From: Geoglobus ahangari
GTDB taxonomy: Archaea; Halobacteriota; Archaeoglobi; Archaeoglobales; Archaeoglobaceae
Assembly: GCF_001006045.1 (NCBI RefSeq)
Contig: NZ_CP011267.1
Coordinates: forward strand, 1,302,001 to 1,366,000
Direction of reading: 5' to 3'
DNA: 64,000 bases
The notes beneath the pieces were generated by a model. That model saw only the letters and a program-made list of their open reading frames with translations. It was not told the origin of the DNA and did not search any database. A program made the position numbers and the translations under genes. The first letter of the stretch is position 1. The number at the start of each line of letters is the position of its first letter. Positions 17,217 to 25,026 of this stretch are shown piece after piece.

Positions 17217-18133
17217 GACTGTTCGCCGCCCTTCTGCCTGCCGCATTCCTCGGTTTCTACTACTACACAACTCAGGATTACATCCCTCTCGCGGCATTTC
17301 TGTCCATGTATGCGGGCTACGAGGCAGTCTCGAGGGTTGAGAGGCTGAGCGTGCTGAAGCCCCTGCTCTCCTTCGGAATGTCTGTCGTCTTTCTCAGAAC
17401 CGCACTCTCGTACCTGGACTCTCAGAGTGATGCGTTCGTCTACCTGCTCTCCGCCGGAATAGCCCTTGCCTTCAGCACATCGGGGCTCAGGTACAGGCAC
17501 TACCTCGCAGTTGCCGGGACGGCCGTGATAGCAGCCTCGATGCTCTTCATGCCAGCTAACCTCCCCTTCTCCCAGTACAGGCTCCCGATTTTCGCAGCTC
17601 TGGCTGTCCTGGCGGTAACGTCCCTCCTTCCAATCCTCTCCGAGAGATTCGAGTTCCTGATCTCCGAGAGAGTTCCGCTGATACTCATTGTCCTCGTGGC
17701 CGGGATTTACTACCTCACCCTCCGCCCCACTCTGATGCCCGGCCTCCAGAGCCTCGGTGACTGGGTTATTGTTGCAGCCACCCTCATCTATCTGGTCGGG
17801 AAGCTCAGGTTCGAGGTGGAGGAGGTTCCGATCGAGAGGAGCGAGAGGCTCGACTTCGAGTCGATGGCAGAGAGGGCGGAAAAGGAGTACGTGGAGAACG
17901 GGAACCCCGTTCCCTTGATAGCCTTCGTGACCTACAACCTCGCAAAGGCGGGAGTTGATGTTAGGAGCATTGAGAGCGTGCTTGAAAATCTGGTGGAGAG
18001 GGAGACCATTCCAAAGTACGCGTTCGGGTTTGAAAGGGAGATGATATCCAGAAGGAGGAGGAAGAGGAGGGCCGAGAAGTTTCACGGCCTCAGAAGAAAG
18101 CTCGAGATGATTGGTGGTGGTTATGGAGACTGA
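17213..18133 (+). CDS. Membrane protein of the MoxR operon
   Basis: 306 residues. About eight hydrophobic segments fill residues 1-200; a cytoplasmic C-terminal half (SERLDFESMAERAEKEYVENG) ends in a strongly basic stretch, REMISRRRRKRRAEKFHG. No named family is recognised. The start overlaps the transglutaminase stop by 4 bp and its end overlaps the MoxR gene by 11 bp. The basic tail could contact the ATPase or the lipid surface; this is inference. Confidence 0.72.
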   Translation: MRLFAALLPAAFLGFYYYTTQDYIPLAAFLSMYAGYEAVSRVERLSVLKPLLSFGMSVVFLRTALSYLDSQSDAFVYLLSAGIALAFSTSGLRYRHYLAVAGTAVIAASMLFMPANLPFSQYRLPIFAALAVLAVTSLLPILSERFEFLISERVPLILIVLVAGIYYLTLRPTLMPGLQSLGDWVIVAATLIYLVGKLRFEVEEVPIERSERLDFESMAERAEKEYVENGNPVPLIAFVTYNLAKAGVDVRSIESVLENLVERETIPKYAFGFEREMISRRRRKRRAEKFHGLRRKLEMIGGGYGD

Positions 18134-19106
18134 TGTTTTCGTGGAAAGGGCGAGGAGGATTGTTGACGTCGTGTCTGAGTTTTACGTGGGTAGCAGGGAG
18201 CTGGTTGAGAAGGTGCTTGCGGCATGTCTGTCAAGCGGAAACGTGCTTTTTGAGGACTTCCCCGGCCTTGGAAAAACCCTGCTCGCCAAGGTCTTTGCGA
18301 GGGCGATTGGGGCTGACTTCACGAGGGTTCAGTTCACCCCCGACCTCCTGCCCTCGGACATAACGGGCACCAAGGTCTTCAGGGAGGGCAGGTTTGTGCT
18401 GCAGAAGGGCCCCATATTCACCCACGTCCTGCTTGCGGACGAGATAAACAGAAGTCCGCCCAAGACGCAGTCTGCACTGCTCGAGGCGATGGAGGAGAGA
18501 CAGGTGACCATAGAGGGCGAGACACTGAAGCTTCCAGAGCCGTTCTTCGTCCTCGCCACCCAGAACCCTGTTGAGCAGGAGGGGACATACCCTCTGCCCG
18601 AGGCTCAGATAGACAGGTTCCTGATAAGGCTGAGCCCCGGATATCCAGAAAGTGTGGACGAGGAGGTGGAGATCCTCAGGAGGAGGATCTCGTGGAGGAA
18701 GGACGACCCCACTTCAGACGTTGTCCCGGCGGTGAGCCTCGACCAGTTCGTCGAGATGCAGCGCATGGTCGAGGAGGTCTACGTGGACGGAAAGATTCTG
18801 GACTACATCGCGAGGCTCGTGAGAGCGACGAGAAGCCACGAAATCGTTGAGCTCGGATCGAGCCCGAGAGGCGGGCTTGCACTGCTGAAGATGAGCAGGG
18901 CGATGGCCCTCATGGACGGGAGGAGCTACGTCATCCCGGACGACGTCAAGAGGGTTGCCGTGGACTGCTTAGCCCACAGGATAATGCTTAAATTGGAGTA
19001 CGAGATTGAGGGTGTCAGACCGGAGAGGGTCGTGGAGGATGTGCTGAAGAGCGTGGAGGTTCCGAAAGGTGAGTGGAATGAGGTTCGCGATACTCGTGGT
19101 GGGTAA
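18123..19106 (+). CDS. MoxR-family AAA+ ATPase
   Basis: 327 residues with every MoxR landmark: Walker A FPGLGKTLLAK, VQFTPDLLPSDITG, Walker B LLADEINRSPPKTQSALLEAM, sensor FVLATQNPVEQEGTYPLPEAQIDRFL, and the helical lid with SSPRGGLALL. MoxR ATPases act as chaperones that remodel or activate DUF58/VWA partner proteins, encoded here in the same operon. The ATG at 18123 is preferred over upstream TTG/GTG codons because it directly follows GGTGGTGGTT. Confidence 0.93.
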   Translation: METDVFVERARRIVDVVSEFYVGSRELVEKVLAACLSSGNVLFEDFPGLGKTLLAKVFARAIGADFTRVQFTPDLLPSDITGTKVFREGRFVLQKGPIFTHVLLADEINRSPPKTQSALLEAMEERQVTIEGETLKLPEPFFVLATQNPVEQEGTYPLPEAQIDRFLIRLSPGYPESVDEEVEILRRRISWRKDDPTSDVVPAVSLDQFVEMQRMVEEVYVDGKILDYIARLVRATRSHEIVELGSSPRGGLALLKMSRAMALMDGRSYVIPDDVKRVAVDCLAHRIMLKLEYEIEGVRPERVVEDVLKSVEVPKGEWNEVRDTRGG

Positions 19107-19755
19107 CGAGATCCTGAGCGGGGAGGTGAGCGAGAGCAACGCCAACTACATGGCGAAGAAGCTCACAATGCTCGGCCACAAGGTCGAGAGGATAGTCGTC
19201 GTTCCCGACAGGGTGGAGGACATAGCCGAGGAGCTCAGGAGGCTTCTGAGGTACGACTTCGTTTTCGTAAGTGGCGGGCTCGGTGCTACGCATGATGATG
19301 TAACCGCGGAGGGCATAGCAGAGGCCCTCGGAAAAAAGCTCGTCCACAACGACACGGTTGAGAGGTACGTGAGGAAGTGGACTGACAAAAGGGAGGTCAT
19401 AAACAAGATCTCCAAGATCCCGGCTGGTGCAGAGGTTGTGGAGAACAGCGTCGGCGTCGCGCCGGCATTTGTTGTGGACAAGGTCGCCGCCCTACCGGGT
19501 GTGCCCAACGAGATGAAGGACACTTTCGAGAAGATAGTCAGGAGGTTCTCAAAGGAGGACTACCACGTGGACTATCTCAGAATAGAGGGCTACGAGGAGA
19601 ACATAGTGAACCAGCTCCACAGGGTGGTTGAGAAGTTCCCGGACGTGGAGATAGGCTCCTACCCGAAGCCCGGCTACGTCCTCGTCAAGTTCTCCGGAAG
19701 GGACATGAAGAGGGTAGAGGAGGCAAAGAGGTATCTGGAGAGTCTCCTGTCATGA
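19078..19755 (+). CDS. CinA-like molybdopterin-binding domain protein
   Basis: 225 residues covering only the MoaB/CinA N-terminal domain: FAILVVGNEILSGEVSESNANYMA, then FVSGGLGATHDDVTAEGIAEAL and ALPGVPNEMKDTFE. The C-terminal nicotinamide-nucleotide amidase domain of bacterial CinA is absent, as is usual in archaea. Proposed roles are ADP-ribose/NMN pyrophosphatase activity or molybdopterin-type ligand binding. The start overlaps the MoxR 3' end by 29 bp and the stop overlaps arfC by 4 bp, so it continues the same transcript. Confidence 0.88.
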   Translation: MRFAILVVGNEILSGEVSESNANYMAKKLTMLGHKVERIVVVPDRVEDIAEELRRLLRYDFVFVSGGLGATHDDVTAEGIAEALGKKLVHNDTVERYVRKWTDKREVINKISKIPAGAEVVENSVGVAPAFVVDKVAALPGVPNEMKDTFEKIVRRFSKEDYHVDYLRIEGYEENIVNQLHRVVEKFPDVEIGSYPKPGYVLVKFSGRDMKRVEEAKRYLESLLS

Positions 19756-20435
19756 GGCCGTTCGTGTTCATCAACGCCGCGATGAGCCTTGACGGAAAGA
19801 TAAGCAACGACAGAAGGGAGCAGGTCAGGATCTCATCGCCCGAGGACTTCAGGGTTGTTGACAGGCTCAGGGCTGAGAGCGACGCGGTGATGGTAGGCAT
19901 CGGGACTGTGCTGTCTGACGATCCAAAGCTCACCGTTAAGAGCGAGGAGCTCAGGAGGGAGAGGGTTGAGAGAGGGCTCCCTGAGAACCCGATTAGGGTC
20001 GTTGTTGACAGCAGGGCGAGAACCCCTCTGAACTCTCAGGTTTTAAATCAGGCAGCGAGGACGATCGTGGCAGTTGCGGAGGTGGCTGACGAGGAGAAAG
20101 TCGAGCTGCTGAGGAGGAGGGCTGAGGTCTTTGTTGCAGGGAAGGAGAGGGTTGATCTCAGAGCTTTGCTCGAACACCTGTACTCCATTGGAGTTAGAAG
20201 GCTGATGGTTGAGGGTGGCAGTGAGATCAACTACTCCCTGATCAGGGAGGGGCTGGTTGACGAGATAAGGGTCTTCTACTCCGGGATGGTGATCGCTGGA
20301 AGGAGAGCACCTACCCTTGTCTCGGGAGAGTCCTTCGACACCCCTGTCGAGGCGAGGCTGAAGTCCGTCGAGCCTCTGGGAAACGGCGTGGCTGTCGTGT
20401 GGGAGATGAGGACGGCAAATCTTCGAAAGGTTTAA
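19752..20435 (+). CDS. arfC: 2,5-diamino-6-ribosylamino-pyrimidinone 5'-phosphate reductase
   Basis: 227 residues, the size of archaeal ArfC/RibD C-terminal reductases, which resemble dihydrofolate reductase. Signatures are VFINAAMSLDGKIS, MVGIGTVLSDDPKL, NPIRVVVDS and MVEGGSEINYSLI. It reduces the ribosyl side chain of the riboflavin/F420 precursor with NADPH, an early step of flavin biosynthesis. ATGA overlap with the CinA-like gene. Confidence 0.9.
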   Translation: MRPFVFINAAMSLDGKISNDRREQVRISSPEDFRVVDRLRAESDAVMVGIGTVLSDDPKLTVKSEELRRERVERGLPENPIRVVVDSRARTPLNSQVLNQAARTIVAVAEVADEEKVELLRRRAEVFVAGKERVDLRALLEHLYSIGVRRLMVEGGSEINYSLIREGLVDEIRVFYSGMVIAGRRAPTLVSGESFDTPVEARLKSVEPLGNGVAVVWEMRTANLRKV

Positions 20436-20460
20436 TAATGCCAGCGTGCCATCTTCTGGC

Positions 20461-21381
20461 ATGGTGTACGTTGTTGGGCACAAGAATCCCGATACTGACA
20501 GCATCTGTTCTGCAATCGCGTATGCTGAGCTCAAGAAGAAGCTCGGCGTTGATGCGAAGCCGGCGAGGCTTGGAGATGTAAATCCTGAAACGGCGTTCGT
20601 CCTCGAGAAGTTCGGGTTCGAGGTTCCGGAGCTGATTGAGGACGGTGAGGGCAAGAAGCTCATCCTCGTGGATCACAGCGACAAGGCCCAGAGCGTGGAC
20701 AACATAGACAAGGCCGAGATTGTGGAGATCATCGACCACCACAAGATCGGAGACATAACCACCCCCAACCCGATATTCTTCCTTGCAATGCCCGTTGGAT
20801 GCACCGCAACGGTCGTGAAGCTGCTCTACGACTACTACAACGTCGAGATACCGAAGGAGATAGCCGGACTGCTTCTCTCTGCGATTCTCAGCGATACGGT
20901 GATATTCAAGTCAGCAACGACAACAGACAAGGACATTAAAGCAGCTGAGGAGCTTGCGAGGATTGCGGGCATCGCGGACATCAACACGTTTGGTGTGCAG
21001 CTCAAGTCAAAGCTCTCCGACGTGGAGAAGCTTACCGCCGAGGAGATAATAAAGAGGGACTTCAAGGACTTCGACATGTCCGGTAACAAGGTCGGCATAG
21101 GTCAGATCGAGCTTGTGGACATCAAGATGATAGAGGACAGGATAGACGAGCTTCTCGAGAAAATGAGGGAGATGAAGGAGAGCGGAGGCTATGCGGGACT
21201 CTTCCTGATGCTGACAGACATCATCAAGGAGGGAACCCTGCTGCTTGCGGTTGTGGATGACGAGAGCGTTGTGGAGAGGGCATTCGGAAAGCCTCTCGAG
21301 AACAACAGGGTCTGGCTCGACAAGGTCATGAGCAGGAAGAAGGAGGTAGTTCCACCGCTTGAGTCCGCGTACTCTTCCTGA
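20461..21381 (+). CDS. ppaC: Manganese-dependent inorganic pyrophosphatase (DHH family)
   Basis: 306 residues. Family II PPase motifs: GHKNPDTDSICSAIAYA at the N-terminus, ILVDHSDKAQ, EIIDHHKIGD (the DHH motif), VGCTATVVKLLYD, and a DHHA2-type C-terminal domain. It hydrolyses PPi in the cytoplasm, pulling biosynthetic reactions forward. The ATG at 20461 is about 27 nt downstream of TTTAATAA (20431-20438), so the transcript is leaderless and independent of the upstream operon. Confidence 0.95.
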   Translation: MVYVVGHKNPDTDSICSAIAYAELKKKLGVDAKPARLGDVNPETAFVLEKFGFEVPELIEDGEGKKLILVDHSDKAQSVDNIDKAEIVEIIDHHKIGDITTPNPIFFLAMPVGCTATVVKLLYDYYNVEIPKEIAGLLLSAILSDTVIFKSATTTDKDIKAAEELARIAGIADINTFGVQLKSKLSDVEKLTAEEIIKRDFKDFDMSGNKVGIGQIELVDIKMIEDRIDELLEKMREMKESGGYAGLFLMLTDIIKEGTLLLAVVDDESVVERAFGKPLENNRVWLDKVMSRKKEVVPPLESAYSS

Positions 21382-21438
21382 ACCTCTTCTTTATTTTCGC
21401 GAAAGTGTTATTTAGTGCTGGATCAGAGGTTACCGAGA

Positions 21439-22296
21439 ATGATGAGGCGCGTGCTATATCCAACGGACTTCTCAAAGGCTTCGGAGCTCGGCATTTCCGT
21501 GCTCGAGGAGCTCAGGCAGATAGGAGTTGAGGAGGTCTTCTTGATTCACGTCATCGACCTCAACAGGCTGATAGGCCCAGTCTCGGGGATCGACATCCCT
21601 GCAGTCCTCCACGACTACGAGGACGAGACACGCCAGAATCTGGAAAAATTCGGGGAGAAGGTTGAGGAGCTCGGTTTCAGGGTGAAGGTGCTCGAGCCCA
21701 GAGCTGGTGAGCCGTCTGCAGTCATCTCCGAGGTGGCTCAGGAAGTTGGGGCGGACATGGTGACGATCCCGTCACACGGAAAGGGGCTCATCGCCGGAAT
21801 GCTGCTCGGAAGCGTTTCGGAGGGCGTTGTGAAGAGGAGCAGGGTTCCGGTACTGGTGATCAAGTTCGTTGTCGGGAAGGAAGGTGAGATTGTCAGGAGC
21901 TTCGACAGGCTCTTCAGCAGGATACTGCTCGCCTACGACTTCTCCGAGAGCAGCGAGGAGCTCGTGAAGTACGTGAAGGAGTTTGCCGTGAGGGGTAAGG
22001 CAGATGAGGTTCTGCTGGTTCACGTGATAGAGAAGGGCAACGAGCTTCCGGAGAGCAGGCTGAAGAGGCTCGAGGAGATTGAGAGGGAGTTCGAGAGCAG
22101 TGGAGTGGACGTGGAGATATTCATCGAGGCGGGGACGCCGTACAAGGAGATCGTCAGGGTGGCGGAGGAGAAGCTCGCCAGCCTTGTGGCAGTCTCCGCT
22201 ACAGGAAGCGGATTGCTAAGGTCACTGATCGGTGGAACGGCAGACGGTGTTGTAAGGAGAAGCAAAGTACCAGTGTTCGTATGCAGGAGAGGATAG
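21439..22296 (+). CDS. Tandem universal stress protein (two UspA domains)
   Basis: 285 residues forming two Usp domains. Domain 1 (1-150) starts RRVLYPTDFSKASELG and ends with the ATP-binding loop IPSHGKGLIAGMLLGSVSEGVV. Domain 2 starts FSRILLAYDFSESSEELVK and ends SATGSGLLRSLIGGTADGVV. Both keep the G-2X-G-9X-G-S/T pattern of ATP-binding members. The start at ATG 21439 (next to a second ATG) fits TTATTTAG about 27 nt upstream. The next gene begins inside its 3' end. Confidence 0.92.
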   Translation: MMRRVLYPTDFSKASELGISVLEELRQIGVEEVFLIHVIDLNRLIGPVSGIDIPAVLHDYEDETRQNLEKFGEKVEELGFRVKVLEPRAGEPSAVISEVAQEVGADMVTIPSHGKGLIAGMLLGSVSEGVVKRSRVPVLVIKFVVGKEGEIVRSFDRLFSRILLAYDFSESSEELVKYVKEFAVRGKADEVLLVHVIEKGNELPESRLKRLEEIEREFESSGVDVEIFIEAGTPYKEIVRVAEEKLASLVAVSATGSGLLRSLIGGTADGVVRRSKVPVFVCRRG

Positions 22297-22772
22297 TCCT
22301 CACGACCTCGAGAGATCCGTCCCAGAGGACGAGGAGCTTCGCGAAGGTCATATCAAGGTACATGAACTGGTACTACCTGCAGAGGGGCAAGCTCAGCCTT
22401 GAGGATCTCTTTGGAGAGCACAAGAAGCTGATAATCATCAGAGAGATCAAGGGAAATCCGGCGTTCATGGATCTGTACGAGGGTGGAAGGAGGAGGATGA
22501 CGATAAGGATGAACGTTGGGGTGATCAGGAAGGAGAAGATGGACGACAGCCCGGTGTACTTTGCCGGAAACCCGCCATTCGACCCCGTCATCCTCGGAGC
22601 GCTGCCGAAGATTCCGGCCGGAGAGAGGCTCGCCATGAAGCTGAGGCCGAGGAAGGTGGTGTACGTCAGGAAAGGCGGCCTGATGGACTTCAGGTATGAC
22701 GGTGTCAGAGTCCTCACAGTCAGGCTTCTGAGCGTGTATGAGGGGGATAATCGAGGTAGAAGGAGAGCCTGA
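22281..22772 (+). CDS. Brix-domain ribosome biogenesis protein
   Basis: 163 residues matching archaeal Brix/Imp4-type proteins: LTTSRDPSQRTRSFAKVISRYMNWYYLQRGK, then RMTIRMNVGVIRK and FDPVILGALPKIPAGERLAMKLRPRKVVYV (shown in part). Brix proteins bind rRNA during ribosome assembly. It overlaps the Usp gene by 16 bp and the pcc1 gene by 35 bp, a compact arrangement common for this archaeal gene cluster. Confidence 0.9.
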   Translation: MQERIVLTTSRDPSQRTRSFAKVISRYMNWYYLQRGKLSLEDLFGEHKKLIIIREIKGNPAFMDLYEGGRRRMTIRMNVGVIRKEKMDDSPVYFAGNPPFDPVILGALPKIPAGERLAMKLRPRKVVYVRKGGLMDFRYDGVRVLTVRLLSVYEGDNRGRRRA

Positions 22773-22971
22773 GTGGCTCGAAATCCTGAGAAGGGTGTTT
22801 GTTGAAAGACCGGAGGATAGGAGGAGCAGGGCGAAAGTTTATTTAACTCAGGGTAGGTTTGTGGTTGAGATTGAGGCAGACGACCTGACCGCCCTCAGGG
22901 CGAGTGTCAACGCCTACCTGAGGCTGATCAGAGCGTGTGTTGAAACCTTAGAGGTGATGGAGTATGGGTGA
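22738..22971 (+). CDS. pcc1: KEOPS complex subunit Pcc1
   Basis: 77 residues, with the short alpha-beta fold of Pcc1: strand-turn MRGIIEVEGE, the VEIEADDLTALRASVNAYLRLIRACVE helix region near the C-terminus. Pcc1 dimerises the KEOPS complex that makes the t6A modification at position 37 of ANN-decoding tRNAs. The position between Brix and prefoldin beta is conserved in many Euryarchaeota and supports the call. Confidence 0.9.
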   Translation: MRGIIEVEGEPEWLEILRRVFVERPEDRRSRAKVYLTQGRFVVEIEADDLTALRASVNAYLRLIRACVETLEVMEYG

Positions 22972-23311
22972 ACTTCCTCCACAGGTTCAGAATCTTGCGG
23001 CACAGCTTCAGCAGGTGCAGCAGCAGCTACAGCTGATTCTCACTCAGAAGGCTCAGCTCGAGTCGCTCATAAAGGAGGCCAAGGACGCGCTTGAGGAGCT
23101 CGAGAAGTCCGACAGTGACCATGCTTTCAAGGCGGTTGGTAACGTGCTGGTGAAGCTGAAGAAAGACGAGGTGGAGAAGGATCTGAAGGAGAAGATAGAG
23201 ACCTACGAGGTTAGAAAGAACATGCTCGAGAGGCAGGAGAACAAGCTGAGGGAGAGGCTTGCAGACCTGCAGGCGAAGCTGAAGTCAGCCATCAACGTTC
23301 AGGCTGGCTAA
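22964..23311 (+). CDS. pfdB: Prefoldin subunit beta
   Basis: 115 residues: two long coiled-coil helices (LPPQVQNLAAQLQQVQQQLQ and EVEKDLKEKIETYEVRKNML) joined by the beta hairpin region AFKAVGNVLVKLKKDEV. Four beta and two alpha subunits form the jellyfish-shaped chaperone that passes unfolded proteins to the thermosome. The alpha subunit is not in the window. It overlaps pcc1 by 8 bp. Confidence 0.95.
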   Translation: MGELPPQVQNLAAQLQQVQQQLQLILTQKAQLESLIKEAKDALEELEKSDSDHAFKAVGNVLVKLKKDEVEKDLKEKIETYEVRKNMLERQENKLRERLADLQAKLKSAINVQAG

Positions 23312-23611
23312 AATTTTTTTGAGCACACTCTCATCAATTTCCCTGCTGATCCTGAGGAACTTTCCGTCCCACGCTATGTATCCCCTCTCGAAGGACCACG
23401 CGTTTCTGAAGGGGTAGAGCTTCCTTTTTCTTCCACCAACCTCCGCGAGCGTGTCTTCGCTCACCCTGACCTCTCCCGGAAACCTGACGACGAATGACAG
23501 GTCGTCCCCAACCGAGACAACGTCCTCGCACTCCTCTCTAAGAAGGCTCTGCAGCTCTGCCGGCGAGCCGTCGAACTCTCTGGCCATCCTGTAGAGCTTC
23601 AGCAGATCCAT
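23285..23611 (-). CDS. Hypothetical protein
   Basis: 108 residues from ATG 23611 (LLKLYRMAREFDGSPAELQSLLREE, then VVSVGDDLSFVVRFPGE and AWSFERGYIAWDGKFL). It is an alpha-plus-beta protein without recognised motifs. Composition and codon use look like the neighbours, and no overlapping longer gene competes for most of its length. It is convergent with pfdB (27-bp overlap). Function unknown. Confidence 0.55.
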   Translation of the reverse strand: MDLLKLYRMAREFDGSPAELQSLLREECEDVVSVGDDLSFVVRFPGEVRVSEDTLAEVGGRKRKLYPFRNAWSFERGYIAWDGKFLRISREIDESVLKKILASLNVDG

Positions 23612-23646
23612 CAAAAGGTTGATATACGCGGCAGCAGAAAACATTT

Positions 23647-23814
23647 GTGGAGCAGTACTATGCCGTGCTCGTGGCCAAGTTCCTGCTTGGCATCCTGCTC
23701 GTCTTCCTGTCCCCAGTCGGTCTGCTGGTTGGCTGGCCCGCTGTGACTGTCCTCCTGATAGCCGCTGGCCTCTACCTTTCGATCAGCGCTTATCGAGAAG
23801 GGAGTAGAGCTTAG
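23647..23814 (+). CDS. Small two-helix membrane protein
   Basis: 55-residue frame from GTG 23647 to TAG 23814. The translation is almost entirely hydrophobic: AVLVAKFLLGILLVFLS, a short PVG turn, then GWPAVTVLLIAAGLYLSISAY and a basic end. It fills an otherwise empty gap between two minus-strand genes. GATATACG (23621-23628) lies about 24 nt upstream of the GTG, which fits a leaderless message. It overlaps the convergent aldolase gene by 32 bp. Function unknown. Confidence 0.55.
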   Translation: MEQYYAVLVAKFLLGILLVFLSPVGLLVGWPAVTVLLIAAGLYLSISAYREGSRA

Positions 23815-24331
23815 TTAGGTAGTAGACCTTGCAGGAGTGCTCCACGAAGCTGGCGAGCTTGAACGCCTCGTAGAAGTCCTTTCCAGCTGCATAAATCCCG
23901 TGAGCCCTGACAACAGCAAAGCCCTTCTCCTTGATGCTCCTCGCAATCTTTTTGGCCAGCTCCTCGCTGCCGAACCTCCCCTCAACAAACTCTATCTCCT
24001 TGAGGAAGATCGTGCCCTCGAGGTCGAGGGGAACGAGCTTCTTCTCCAGCAGCGAGAGGGCGACGTTGTACGAGCCGTGGCAGTGGAGGACTGCCCTGTG
24101 ATCTGTAATCTCGTAAATTCTCTCGTGCACAATCAGATCTGAGGACGCTCTCCTGTCCCTTTTCCCAATCTCAACCTCCACGAAGTCATCCTGGCTGAGC
24201 TCGTCGAGGATGCAGCCCGTCCTCGTTATGACGATCTTTCCCCCCTCGATGTAGCTCAGGTTCCCGCTCGAGCCGTCTATGAGCCCGTGCTCCGCGAGCT
24301 TCCTGCCCACCTTTATTGCCTGATCTATCAT
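23783..24331 (-). CDS. Class II aldolase/adducin family protein (fuculose-phosphate aldolase-like)
   Basis: 182 residues of the class II aldolase fold: HGLIDGSSGNLSYIEGGKIVITRTG, then the Zn site with HCHGSYN (HxH) and the later HGIYAAGKDFYEAF histidine. A catalytic glutamate/aspartate lies in the loop before HCH. It may cleave L-fuculose-1-phosphate-type ketose phosphates; in archaea such enzymes can serve aromatic amino acid or flavin-cofactor pathways. ATG at 24331 follows GTGGGT; a GTG at 24340 is less likely. Confidence 0.82.
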   Translation of the reverse strand: MIDQAIKVGRKLAEHGLIDGSSGNLSYIEGGKIVITRTGCILDELSQDDFVEVEIGKRDRRASSDLIVHERIYEITDHRAVLHCHGSYNVALSLLEKKLVPLDLEGTIFLKEIEFVEGRFGSEELAKKIARSIKEKGFAVVRAHGIYAAGKDFYEAFKLASFVEHSCKVYYLTKLYSLLDKR

Positions 24332-24408
24332 ACTACCCACTCGTCCTTGGTTGAATTTCTAATTTCCCCTCCACGAAAAAGCTTATCAAAGTCTCACCAA
24401 CATTCAGT

Positions 24409-25026
24409 GTGGGGTTCCTGATTGCCGTTGAGGGGATAGATGGTGCAGGGAAGACGACGATAGCGTCCTACCTGAAGAGCGTTCTCGAGGACTTCGGGTT
24501 CAGGGCGGAGGTTCTTAAGGAGCCGAGCGACAGCGAGTACGGGAGGATGATCAAAGAGGCGAAGGAGCGCTTTCCTCCGGAGAAGGAGCTCGAGCTGTTC
24601 ATGCTCGACAGGATGGTGGACGTGAGGGAGAACATCCTCCCGCGTGTGAATTCGAGCGTCACGGTTATAATGGACAGGTACTACTACTCCAACGTCGCGT
24701 ACCAGGGTGCTCTCGGGATAGACCCTAACGAGATCCTCAGGAGGAATGAGGAGATAGCCCCAAAACCCGATCTGACGATCCTGCTTGACGTCTCCCCTGA
24801 AGTCGCCCTTGAGAGGGTGAGGAACAGAGGAACAACCACGCCATTTGAGAGGAGGGAATACCTCGAGAGGGTGAGGGAGGTTTTCCTGAGCATAGACTCC
24901 GACGAGATTAGGGTGGTTGACGCAGAACAGCCGCTTGAAAAGGTTAAGGAGGAGTGCTACTTTCTGGTTCTCGAGCTCCTCTCCTCGAGGGGATCGTTCT
25001 TCGAGGCCGGGTTGAGAAGGTTTTAG
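24409..25026 (+). CDS. tmk: Thymidylate kinase
   Basis: 205 residues. P-loop EGIDGAGKTT, DRYYYSNVAYQGALG (the DRY motif and the TMP-binding segment), then LLDVSPEVALERVRNRG and a lid with TTPFERREYLERVR. It phosphorylates dTMP to dTDP. The GTG start at 24409 is supported by AAAGCTTAT, which lies about 25 nt upstream (leaderless). The 3' end overlaps the convergent CBS protein gene by 4 bp. Confidence 0.95.
   Translation: MGFLIAVEGIDGAGKTTIASYLKSVLEDFGFRAEVLKEPSDSEYGRMIKEAKERFPPEKELELFMLDRMVDVRENILPRVNSSVTVIMDRYYYSNVAYQGALGIDPNEILRRNEEIAPKPDLTILLDVSPEVALERVRNRGTTTPFERREYLERVREVFLSIDSDEIRVVDAEQPLEKVKEECYFLVLELLSSRGSFFEAGLRRF

Noticed and set aside
17186-18085. 299-residue open frame opposite the 17.2-18.1 kb membrane protein
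   Set aside because: Antisense shadow caused by high GC and codon bias; the plus-strand frame has operon overlaps and membrane segments.
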